NCBI GenBank assembly: GCA_037128595.1
Contig: JBAXWB010000026.1
Coordinates: 1 to 64,000 of the forward strand
Direction: 5' to 3'
From: a bacterium
GTDB taxonomy: Bacteria > Verrucomicrobiota > Kiritimatiellia > CAIKKV01 > CAITUY01
Length of the DNA: 64,000 nt
Position numbers and translations under genes: made by a program. Below the pieces are notes generated by a model, which saw only the letters and a program-made list of their open reading frames with translations, searched no databases and was not told the origin of the DNA. Below, piece after piece: positions 22,983 through 30,386 of the stretch (the stretch's first letter is position 1; each line of letters begins with the position of its first letter).

Positions 22983-25162
22983 CTTCACCCGCTCACATGA
23001 CGATGAAGCGGCCCCGCCTATCCTCCGCCGATGCTTTGGATCTTCTGCGCCATGGCGATACGGCTGAACTCATGGGCCGTGCCAATCTGATGCGCCACCA
23101 GATGCATGGGCCGGTCACCTGCTTTACCCACAGCCTGAATCTCAACCCGACCAACGTCTGTGAAAACCGCTGTGAACTGTGCGCTTTTTGGCGCGAGCCC
23201 GATGCCGCCGACGCCTATGTCCTGACCTTGGACCAGGCCCGTGACCGGCTCCTCGCTGCCCGTGATATGGGCCTGACGGATCTGCACATTGTCGGTGGAC
23301 TTCAGGAGGCGGTCGGGCTTGAGTATTATGAATCCTTGTTCCGGCTGGCCCGCGAAATCATGCCCTCGGTTCTTGTCCAGGGCCTGACCGCCGTGGAAAT
23401 CCGTTCCTTGGCCAACCGATCCAAGTTGCCGGTCGCAACCGTTCTGCAGCGCCTGCAAGCGGCCGGTCTCGCCGCTATCCCCGGCGGTGGGGCGGAAATT
23501 TTCAATGCCTCCGTACGCGACCGGGTCTGCTCAAAAAAGATTTCCGCGGAGGACTGGCTATCGGTTCACCGCCAAGCCCACGGCCTCGGACTCCCCAGTA
23601 ATGCCACCATGCTCTTCGGGCATCTGGAAGCCGCCGAAGACATTATCGATCACCTCACCCGGCTGCGGGACTTACAGGATGTCACGGGCGGGTTTAAAGC
23701 CTTTATCCCCCTGCCCTTTCAGCCCCAGGGCACCCGCCTCTCGGTTGCCCGCGGCCCCGGCGGCTACACGGTCGCTCGCGTGGTCGCGATTTCCCGGCTG
23801 TTTCTGGACAATGTGCCACACATCCGGATGCTGGTGAACTATGTTGATCGCAAGTTGCTTCAGGTATTGCTTGAGGGCGGGGTGGATGATGTCGGCGGAA
23901 CCAGTCTGGACGAACGGATTGCCAAGGCCGCAGGCGCCCCCACCGGACAACGCTTCGGATCAACCGGTGAAATGGTGTCGTTCATCAGCCAACTCGGCCT
24001 CAGTCCCCGTCTGGTAAACAGCCGTTACGAAGCGGCGGATTGTGCCTCACCACCTGCGATGGCGATTCCGGCCGAGCCGCCGGCCCCCTCCCCACTGTTG
24101 ACCACCGCGCTCAGGAAAGCCTGTAATAACGAGCGACTCTCGGCCCCGGAGGCGGTGGCGCTTCTGGCTGAAGCCGAGTTGGGCCAACTTGGTACGTTGG
24201 CTCATCGGCGTCGCTTGCAGGCGGTTCCCGGAAACCTGGGGACCTTTGTCATCGACCGTAATCTGTCCAGCACGAATGTCTGTGAGGCCGGGTGTAAATT
24301 TTGTGCCTTCCATGTCGCGCCCGGGGCCGCAGGGGGCTTCTGCCTCTCTGCCGACGACATCCTGAAGCAGGTGATTGAGTCGGTTGAGCGCGGGGCAACC
24401 CAGGTACTGATCCAAGGCGGTTTGAATCCCGACCTCAATCTGGAGTTTTACGAGCGTTTGTTCACCGCCATCAAGCAACACGTCCATGTTTGCATCCATT
24501 CGCTCTCCCCCGCCGAGATCACCTTTCTCGCCCGGAAAAGCGGGTTAACCCTGCGCGAGACAGTGGCGCGATTGCGGCGGGCGGGCCTTGATTCCCTACC
24601 GGGGGGCGGTGCAGAAATCCTAGTGGATGAAGTGCGTCAGCAGGTCAGTCCCCGTAAGATCACGACCGACGAATGGCTGACGGTCATGGAGATTGCACAG
24701 GAACTGGGGATGAAGACTACGGCCACCATGGTGTATGGGCTCGGGGAAACCCCTGCCCAACGGGTGGAACATCTGATTCGGCTGCGCACCCTGCAGGACA
24801 AAACAGGTGGCTTCACCGCTTTTATTCCATGGAGCTTCCAACCCAATAAAACCCAGCTGATCCAGCACCCGGCCACCGGACCGGACTACCTGCGCATGGT
24901 TGCGCTGGCCCGATTGGTGCTCGACAACATTACGCATGTGCAGGCCGGCTGGGTGACGGAAGGACCTGATCTGGCCCAACTGGCGCTCGTTTTCGGGGCC
25001 GATGACTTTGGCGGTGTGCTCATGGATGAACAGGTGGTCCGCGCCACCGGAACGGCCTACGCCGTCGCTCCGGATCTGGTCGTTGCCCTGATCGCCCAAA
25101 CCGGCCTGATACCTGCCCAACGGGACACGCAGTACGGGATTCTTCGCCGATTTCCTGCTTGA
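22979..25162 (+). CDS. Fusion: aminofutalosine synthase (MqnE) - dehypoxanthine futalosine cyclase (MqnC)
   Basis: A 727-aa protein with two complete radical SAM domains. The N-half (about residues 10-350) is MqnE-like: NPTNVCENRCELCAFWREPD with CxxxCxxC, AIPGGGAEIFNASVRDRVC, LPSNATMLFGHLE. It should join enolpyruvylbenzoate to SAM to form aminodeoxyfutalosine. The C-half (about 375-727) is MqnC-like: STNVCEAGCKFCAFHVAPG, IQGGLNPDLNLEFYERL, HSLSPAEI, SLPGGGAEILVDEV, FIPWSFQPNKTQ. It should cyclise dehypoxanthine futalosine. Both halves keep their cluster cysteines and appear active. In the pathway the MqnB hydrolase acts between the two steps. Start overlaps the SOUL stop by 4 nt. Confidence 0.93.
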   Translation: MTSPAHMTMKRPRLSSADALDLLRHGDTAELMGRANLMRHQMHGPVTCFTHSLNLNPTNVCENRCELCAFWREPDAADAYVLTLDQARDRLLAARDMGLTDLHIVGGLQEAVGLEYYESLFRLAREIMPSVLVQGLTAVEIRSLANRSKLPVATVLQRLQAAGLAAIPGGGAEIFNASVRDRVCSKKISAEDWLSVHRQAHGLGLPSNATMLFGHLEAAEDIIDHLTRLRDLQDVTGGFKAFIPLPFQPQGTRLSVARGPGGYTVARVVAISRLFLDNVPHIRMLVNYVDRKLLQVLLEGGVDDVGGTSLDERIAKAAGAPTGQRFGSTGEMVSFISQLGLSPRLVNSRYEAADCASPPAMAIPAEPPAPSPLLTTALRKACNNERLSAPEAVALLAEAELGQLGTLAHRRRLQAVPGNLGTFVIDRNLSSTNVCEAGCKFCAFHVAPGAAGGFCLSADDILKQVIESVERGATQVLIQGGLNPDLNLEFYERLFTAIKQHVHVCIHSLSPAEITFLARKSGLTLRETVARLRRAGLDSLPGGGAEILVDEVRQQVSPRKITTDEWLTVMEIAQELGMKTTATMVYGLGETPAQRVEHLIRLRTLQDKTGGFTAFIPWSFQPNKTQLIQHPATGPDYLRMVALARLVLDNITHVQAGWVTEGPDLAQLALVFGADDFGGVLMDEQVVRATGTAYAVAPDLVVALIAQTGLIPAQRDTQYGILRRFPA

Positions 25163-25193
25163 TTCCCTCAGCACTCTCTTTCATTGTTTACCC

Positions 25194-25934
25194 ATGACTG
25201 TAAAAGACATCTTGAATTCTGTTGCGGAAGGGAAACTGTCGACCGCAAAAGCGCTCCGTCAGATTGAAGGATTGCGCGAAAAAAACATCGGGTGTGCACG
25301 GCTGGATATGGACCGCCTCCGTCGCCGCGGATTCCCCGAGGTGATATTCGGACAGGGGAAAACGCCGGAGCAATTGCTGAAAATAGTTTCTGCCCTGGCC
25401 GAGGCCGGCCAGAATTGTCTGGCGACACGGGTCTCAAAAGAACAGGTGGCCGTCGTAAAGGCGGAATTCCCGAACCTCCGTTACCATGAAGCGGCCCGGG
25501 TGCTGACGTTGGATGTCACGCCGCGTCCACGTCCCAAAGGATGTGTCGTGGTGCTTTCCGCAGGGACCACGGATATCCCGGTTGCGGAGGAAGCCGCCCT
25601 GGTGGCTGAAACCATGGGAGCCAAGGTTGAACGCGTCTACGATGTCGGGGTGGCGGGGCTGCACCGCCTGCTCCACCACCTGCCGGTGATGAGAAAGGCG
25701 CGCGTGATGATTGTGGTGGCCGGGATGGAAGGCGCGCTCCCTTCGGTGGTTGGCGGCCTCACCAGCTGTCCCATTATTGCGGTTCCCACCAGTATCGGCT
25801 ATGGCACCAGTATGGGCGGGATCACCGCGTTGCTGGCCATGCTGAACAGTTGTGTTCCGGGAATTACTGTCGTCAACATCGATAATGGATTCGGCGCCGG
25901 TGTGGCAGCCGCCATGATTAACAAGGAAAAATGA
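25194..25934 (+). CDS. larB: Pyridinium-3,5-biscarboxylate mononucleotide synthase
   Basis: LarB carboxylates and hydrolyses nicotinic acid adenine dinucleotide in the first step of nickel-pincer nucleotide synthesis. The 246-aa protein has an N-terminal helical part (ILNSVAEGKLSTAKALRQI) and a PurE-like C-terminal domain: VLSAGTTDIPVAEEAALVAE, DVGVAGLHRLL, VVAGMEGALPSVVGGL, VPTSIGYGTSMGGITALLAM. Length is standard. It lies 31 nt after the MqnE-MqnC gene and overlaps larC by 4 nt. The third enzyme LarE and the lactate racemase LarA are not in the window. Confidence 0.95.
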   Translation: MTVKDILNSVAEGKLSTAKALRQIEGLREKNIGCARLDMDRLRRRGFPEVIFGQGKTPEQLLKIVSALAEAGQNCLATRVSKEQVAVVKAEFPNLRYHEAARVLTLDVTPRPRPKGCVVVLSAGTTDIPVAEEAALVAETMGAKVERVYDVGVAGLHRLLHHLPVMRKARVMIVVAGMEGALPSVVGGLTSCPIIAVPTSIGYGTSMGGITALLAMLNSCVPGITVVNIDNGFGAGVAAAMINKEK

Positions 25935-27157
25935 AACGCGTATTATGGTTCGACAGTGTGGGCGGGGCAAGCGGCGACATGATCCTGTCGACGCTGATTG
26001 ATCTAGGGGTGCGTCCCTCCGATTTGAATGAGGCCCTGGCCTCGCTGGGAGATTTTCATATCTCCATTGAGGCCCGGCAACACGCCTCGCACGGCATGCA
26101 TGGCTCTCAAATCACCGTGCATGCCCACGAGCATCACGCGCCCCACTCTCACGGGCATTCCCATCACGCGCCCCACCATGCCCCGCACCGGGGACTCCTT
26201 GAAATCCAGGCCATGATCGAGGCGGCCGTCCTGCCGCCGGATGTTAAGAAAAAGAGTATCGCCGTCTTTCAGCGGCTGGCGGAAGCTGAAGCGCGGGTTC
26301 ATGGAAAAACACCTGAACAAGTTCATTTCCATGAGGTAGGTGCCCTGGATGCCATCGCGGACATCGTCGGCGCTTGTCTCGGATTGCATCTGCTGCAGGT
26401 TGACCACGTCGGCTGTTCTCCGTTGCCGCAGGGGTACGGGACCATTACCTGTGCTCATGGCATTTTCCCGAATCCCGCCCCCGGCACCGTCGAACTTCTC
26501 AAAGGCTTTGCCGTCACCCATACCGATGAGCCGCATGAACTGGTGACCCCGACCGGTGCGGCCCTGTTGACAACCTGGCGCAATCTGAAGAGCTGGCCGG
26601 AAGGCTGGCTGATCAAGGCGGTGGGGCATGGCTTCGGCCAGCGCACCCTTGACCAGCGGCCCAATCTATTGCGAGGCACCTTGTTGGAAGCCCCGCCCGT
26701 CAAGGGCACGGACCCGGACCTATGCCTGGTCCTGGAGACCAACGTTGACGATACCACGCCTGAACTGGTGGGCTCCCTGGTCCAGAAGCTTATGTCCGTA
26801 GGTGCGTACGATGCGTTTACGTCGGCCATTCAGATGAAGAAGCAGAGGCCCGCCACCCTCTTAACCGTACTTTGCGCCCCCGAACTTAAGCCGGTCATGC
26901 TGGATTTGATTTTTACGGAGAGCACGACCTTTGGAGTCCGCGAACATCTGACGCGGCGCACCATGCTTGAGCGGGAGTTTGCAACGGTGACCACCGCCTA
27001 TGGCCCGATCCAGATTAAGATCGGGCGCTGGCATGGAACCCCCGTAACCGCTTCGCCGGAATATGAGGATTGCGCCAAGGCCGCCGTCACGCATCATGTC
27101 CCGGTCAGGGTTGTCTACGAATCTGCACAGACCGAAGGCCGACGCTTGCTGGGGTAA
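25931..27157 (+). CDS. larC: Nickel-pincer cofactor nickel insertase
   Basis: LarC inserts nickel into the pincer nucleotide in a CTP-dependent reaction. The 408-aa protein begins with LWFDSVGGASGDMILSTLID, the family start. A His-rich stretch follows at about residues 60-85 (HEHHAPHSHGHSHHAPHHAP), a likely metal-storage loop. Then come KTPEQVHFHEVGALDAIADI, VTPTGAALLT and LETNVDDTTPELVGSLVQKL near the C-terminal catalytic part. It is one continuous frame; no frameshift site is needed to read through, unlike the Lactobacillus larC1/larC2 case. This is the last gene of the plus-strand run that starts with glpD. Confidence 0.95.
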   Translation: MKRVLWFDSVGGASGDMILSTLIDLGVRPSDLNEALASLGDFHISIEARQHASHGMHGSQITVHAHEHHAPHSHGHSHHAPHHAPHRGLLEIQAMIEAAVLPPDVKKKSIAVFQRLAEAEARVHGKTPEQVHFHEVGALDAIADIVGACLGLHLLQVDHVGCSPLPQGYGTITCAHGIFPNPAPGTVELLKGFAVTHTDEPHELVTPTGAALLTTWRNLKSWPEGWLIKAVGHGFGQRTLDQRPNLLRGTLLEAPPVKGTDPDLCLVLETNVDDTTPELVGSLVQKLMSVGAYDAFTSAIQMKKQRPATLLTVLCAPELKPVMLDLIFTESTTFGVREHLTRRTMLEREFATVTTAYGPIQIKIGRWHGTPVTASPEYEDCAKAAVTHHVPVRVVYESAQTEGRRLLG

Positions 27158-27166
27158 CGTCTAACG

Positions 27167-28021
27167 TCACACGTTTGTGCCCCGCCAGTGCAGTTTCTGG
27201 CGCAAGACGGAAAAATAATCATACCCGGGTAAATGGATGAACCGGACGCGATGCGGGCTTTGGCTGACGCGGACGACGTCACCGATTTCAAGTGGCTGCC
27301 CAACCTGGCCATCCACGGCCAGCATCGCTGCCACCGCACGCTCGACCACCTTGATTTCAATGGTCGCGTCACAAGGAATGACCAGGGGGCGCGTGCTTAA
27401 GGTATGGGGACAAATCAGGGACACGACCACCGCCGGGGCGGTGGGCAGCAGAACCGGCCCCCCCGCCGACAGGGAGTGGCCCGTACTTCCGGTAGGAGTC
27501 GAAACAATCAAACCGTCACAGACAAAATCGCCAACATCCTGGCCATCAACCGTCATGCGCAGGGTGCCCACCCGGGCCCCGCAGGTCATAAGCACGTCAT
27601 TCAGGGCGCGATAGCGACCAATAGACTGGCCCTTGCGACAGAGCGACGCATCCAACATCAACCGCAATGAGGTGGTGTATTGATTCTGAACGAGACACTC
27701 CAGCGCCCGCTCAAGTTCATCTTCCGGGACACTCGTCATGAACCCCAATGCCCCGAGGTTGACTCCGATCAGGGGGATGTCGCGGCCATCCAGATCCCGG
27801 ACGGCGCGCAACATGGAGCCATCACCGCCCAGCACCATCAACGTATCCGCCTGTTGAGCCACATCGAGAGGAGTGGCGGCAGAGGTCACGTCCATCAACT
27901 TGGCCGTAGCCGAATCGGGCAACAGTCGCACTCCTAATGTTTCCGCTTTCAGGCGAAGGCGTGCCAGGACCGCCGGAGCTTTTTCTTTTGCACAATTCGC
28001 AATGACGCCGAGAATTTTCAT
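27167..28021 (-). CDS. nadK: NAD kinase
   Basis: Phosphorylates NAD to NADP in the cytoplasm. The 284-aa protein starts MKILGVIANCAKEKAP and has the diagnostic MVLGGDGSMLRAVRD (GGDG, ATP/NAD site) and GVNLGALGFMT. The second conserved domain is TPTGSTGHSLSAGGPVLLPT, followed by ICPHTLSTRPLVIP. The start at 28021 gives an ATGA overlap with the tlyA stop and has GGAGG 6 nt upstream. The pairing tlyA-nadK is common in bacteria. It converges on larC with 9 nt between. Confidence 0.96.
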   Translation of the reverse strand: MKILGVIANCAKEKAPAVLARLRLKAETLGVRLLPDSATAKLMDVTSAATPLDVAQQADTLMVLGGDGSMLRAVRDLDGRDIPLIGVNLGALGFMTSVPEDELERALECLVQNQYTTSLRLMLDASLCRKGQSIGRYRALNDVLMTCGARVGTLRMTVDGQDVGDFVCDGLIVSTPTGSTGHSLSAGGPVLLPTAPAVVVSLICPHTLSTRPLVIPCDATIEIKVVERAVAAMLAVDGQVGQPLEIGDVVRVSQSPHRVRFIHLPGYDYFSVLRQKLHWRGTNV

Positions 28022-28752
28022 AATTTCCTCCACCAGGCCAGAAACTCAATATTCCCGGCCGGACCTCGCAATGGCGACTCGCATAACCCCAGCCATTCCA
28101 GCGCCAGACTCTGTGTGCCAAACTGGCGGACCTGCGCGATCACGGATTCATGAACCGCCGGATCCCGCACCACCCCGCCCTTCCCGACATTCTCCCGGCC
28201 CGCCTCAAACTGTGGCTTGATCAGTGAGACGATCTGGCCGCCCAGCGCTATCAGTTTTGTAACAGGCGGCAGAATCAGGGTCAAGGAGATGAATGAGACG
28301 TCGATCACCGCGAACTGAAAAGGTTCCGGGATATCGCGCTCAGAGAGATAGCGGGCATTGAGCTCTTCCTTCACGATGACCCGCGGGTCATTGCGGAGCC
28401 GCCAGTCAAGTTGCCCTTTGCCGACATCCACGGCATAGACGCGCGCCGCCCCATGCTGGAGCAGACAGTCAGTAAAGCCTCCGGTGGAGGCTCCAATATC
28501 CGCACAAACCCGGGCCGTTACGTCCAGATGGAACGCCTCAAAAGCCGCATCCAGTTTCCCACCCCCGCGACTGACAAATTTATCGCTGGCCGTTACCTCA
28601 ACCTGAGCGTCCTCGGCGCAGGGGCGACCGGCTTTATCCGCAACCTGCCCGTTCACGCGCACGGCCCCGGCCAGAATCAGGCGTTGGGCCTTTTCCCGGC
28701 TCTCGGCGAGCCCTCGTTCAACAAGCATTATATCCAGCCGCTGTTTTGACAT
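28018..28752 (-). CDS. tlyA: TlyA-family rRNA 2'-O-methyltransferase
   Basis: Methylates rRNA 2'-OH groups near the subunit interface. The 244-aa protein has an S4 RNA-binding domain (residues about 1-62, RLDIMLVERGLAESREKAQR) and an FtsJ-like SAM domain. FVSRGGGKLDAAFEAF, CADIGASTGGFTDCLLQ, VDVGKGQLDWRLR and ISLTLILPP are typical, with catalytic Lys and Asp in these stretches. The family was once called hemolysin; that name does not imply toxin function. It is the upstream partner of nadK and divergent from the SPFH pair. Confidence 0.93.
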   Translation of the reverse strand: MSKQRLDIMLVERGLAESREKAQRLILAGAVRVNGQVADKAGRPCAEDAQVEVTASDKFVSRGGGKLDAAFEAFHLDVTARVCADIGASTGGFTDCLLQHGAARVYAVDVGKGQLDWRLRNDPRVIVKEELNARYLSERDIPEPFQFAVIDVSFISLTLILPPVTKLIALGGQIVSLIKPQFEAGRENVGKGGVVRDPAVHESVIAQVRQFGTQSLALEWLGLCESPLRGPAGNIEFLAWWRKL

Positions 28753-28883
28753 ATCATCACCCTTCCAGAGAGTCAGAATGCCCCAGCCTCTTGTCTGAAG
28801 GCAAGGTTTTATGAGCAGAACTTGAATTGACGCTTCACATAAAGGCCTCTAAACTCCGCCCAATTGAAAGAATAGAGGTAACT

Positions 28884-30386
28884 ATGATGAGAATGACTGA
28901 AAATAGCCCTTCGTTTTCGCTGATGCGTGCCGCATTCGTTCCGATTTTCGCGATGGGCCTTCTGATGGGGGCGGCGATCTTCTATTGGTACTTTTGCCGA
29001 ATTGAGCCGGACAGCGGCGAAATTGCCATCCTGATTCATAAGACGGGTGAGAATCTGCCCACGGGGCAGATCCTTGCAGAAAATGAAAACCAGAAAGGGA
29101 TCCAGCTGGACGTCCTTTCGGAGGGGCGCTATTTCCGCAACCCCTATTCCTGGGACTGGCGGATATACAAGATCACGGATATCCCTGCAGGTAAATTAGG
29201 CGTACTCACCCGGCTGTACGGAAGCGATCTCCCGCCGAACCAGATCATTGCCGGCCCCGGCCAGAAAGGGATCGTGCGGGACGTCTTAAGCCCCGGCAAA
29301 TATCGAATCAACCCGTACGCCTACCGGATCGATATTTTTAACGCGATCAAAATCCGCCCGGGGTATGCGGGGGTGGTGAACTCCCTGATCGGGGATGACG
29401 TGTTAAGCGTCGCCTCCTCCAACAAGCCGAACGGGTTTCTCGTCAGTAGTTCAATGAAAGGGATTCTTCCGGATATTCTGGATGCCGGGACCTACTACCT
29501 CAACCCCTATGTGGTGAGCGTGGCCGAGGTGAACCTGCAAAGCCAGCGTTTCGAGATGAGCGGCGCCGACGTCATCAGTTTCCTGACCATGGATGGGTTT
29601 GGGGTAGATGTCGAGGGGACCATTGAGTTCGCGATCATCGGCGAGAAGGCGGCCCTGCTGACCCACCGGGTCGGGGATATGAATGATATCATCAAAAAGA
29701 TCATTCTGCCGCGTGCCCGCGGGTTCAGCCGCATTGAGGGAAGTAAACATCCCGCAACGACCTTCATTGTCGGAGAAACGCGCCAGCAATTCCAGAAAGA
29801 CCTGGAACACCATCTTCAGACAACGTGTGAAAGCTGGGGCATCTCGATCAAATCAGTACTGATCCGCAACATCAGCCCCCCCGAGCAGATCTCCAGTATC
29901 ATCCGTGATCGTGAAGTGGCTGTTCAGGAAAGCCGGAAATATGACCAGGAAATCGGCCAGGCGAAATCAAAGGCCGAACTGGTTAAGCAGGAGATGCTGG
30001 CCCAGCAAAGCGGTGAAAAGGTGGTAGCCGACACGACCCGTATCCGCGCTGTCATCGGGGCCCAACAGGGACAAGCCGTTCTTGTCGTCAAAGCCAACCA
30101 GGAGTTGGAGGTTGCGAAAATCGACAACGAAGCCGCTGCGGCCCAGGCCCAGGCGATTATGCTCAAGGCCGAGGCCGAAGCCTCCGTGCTGAATATGCAA
30201 AATACCGCGGAAGCAAGCGTGATGGCCAGTCAGGTGCAGGCCTTCAGCAATGGATTAAACTTTGCTCGTTATACATTTTATAAAAAGGTTGGCCCCCGGA
30301 TCGACTCGATCTTGAGTACGGATCAAGGGGATGGGCTTGGTGCCCTCTTCCAGCCCTATCTTCCCACTGTCAAGGAGGTCAAATAA
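28884..30386 (+). CDS. SPFH/Band 7 membrane-anchored protein 1
   Basis: A 500-aa protein. One membrane segment (residues about 14-36, PIFAMGLLMGAAIFYWYF) is followed by three repeats of about 60 residues, each with a KGI...DVL..G.Y..NPY core (near residues 70-90, 130-150, 190-220). An SPFH/Band 7 domain spans about residues 230-345, followed by a long Ala/Glu-rich helix (345-460) that may form coiled coils. Flotillin- and stomatin-type proteins build membrane scaffolds. The start at 28884 has GAGG 5 nt upstream. The stop and the next start share one base (TAATG), so the two SPFH proteins are made together. Confidence 0.85.
   Translation: MMRMTENSPSFSLMRAAFVPIFAMGLLMGAAIFYWYFCRIEPDSGEIAILIHKTGENLPTGQILAENENQKGIQLDVLSEGRYFRNPYSWDWRIYKITDIPAGKLGVLTRLYGSDLPPNQIIAGPGQKGIVRDVLSPGKYRINPYAYRIDIFNAIKIRPGYAGVVNSLIGDDVLSVASSNKPNGFLVSSSMKGILPDILDAGTYYLNPYVVSVAEVNLQSQRFEMSGADVISFLTMDGFGVDVEGTIEFAIIGEKAALLTHRVGDMNDIIKKIILPRARGFSRIEGSKHPATTFIVGETRQQFQKDLEHHLQTTCESWGISIKSVLIRNISPPEQISSIIRDREVAVQESRKYDQEIGQAKSKAELVKQEMLAQQSGEKVVADTTRIRAVIGAQQGQAVLVVKANQELEVAKIDNEAAAAQAQAIMLKAEAEASVLNMQNTAEASVMASQVQAFSNGLNFARYTFYKKVGPRIDSILSTDQGDGLGALFQPYLPTVKEVK

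Noticed and set aside
25931-27157. Programmed frameshift in larC
   Set aside because: The frame is continuous over the whole expected protein, so no frameshift is needed.
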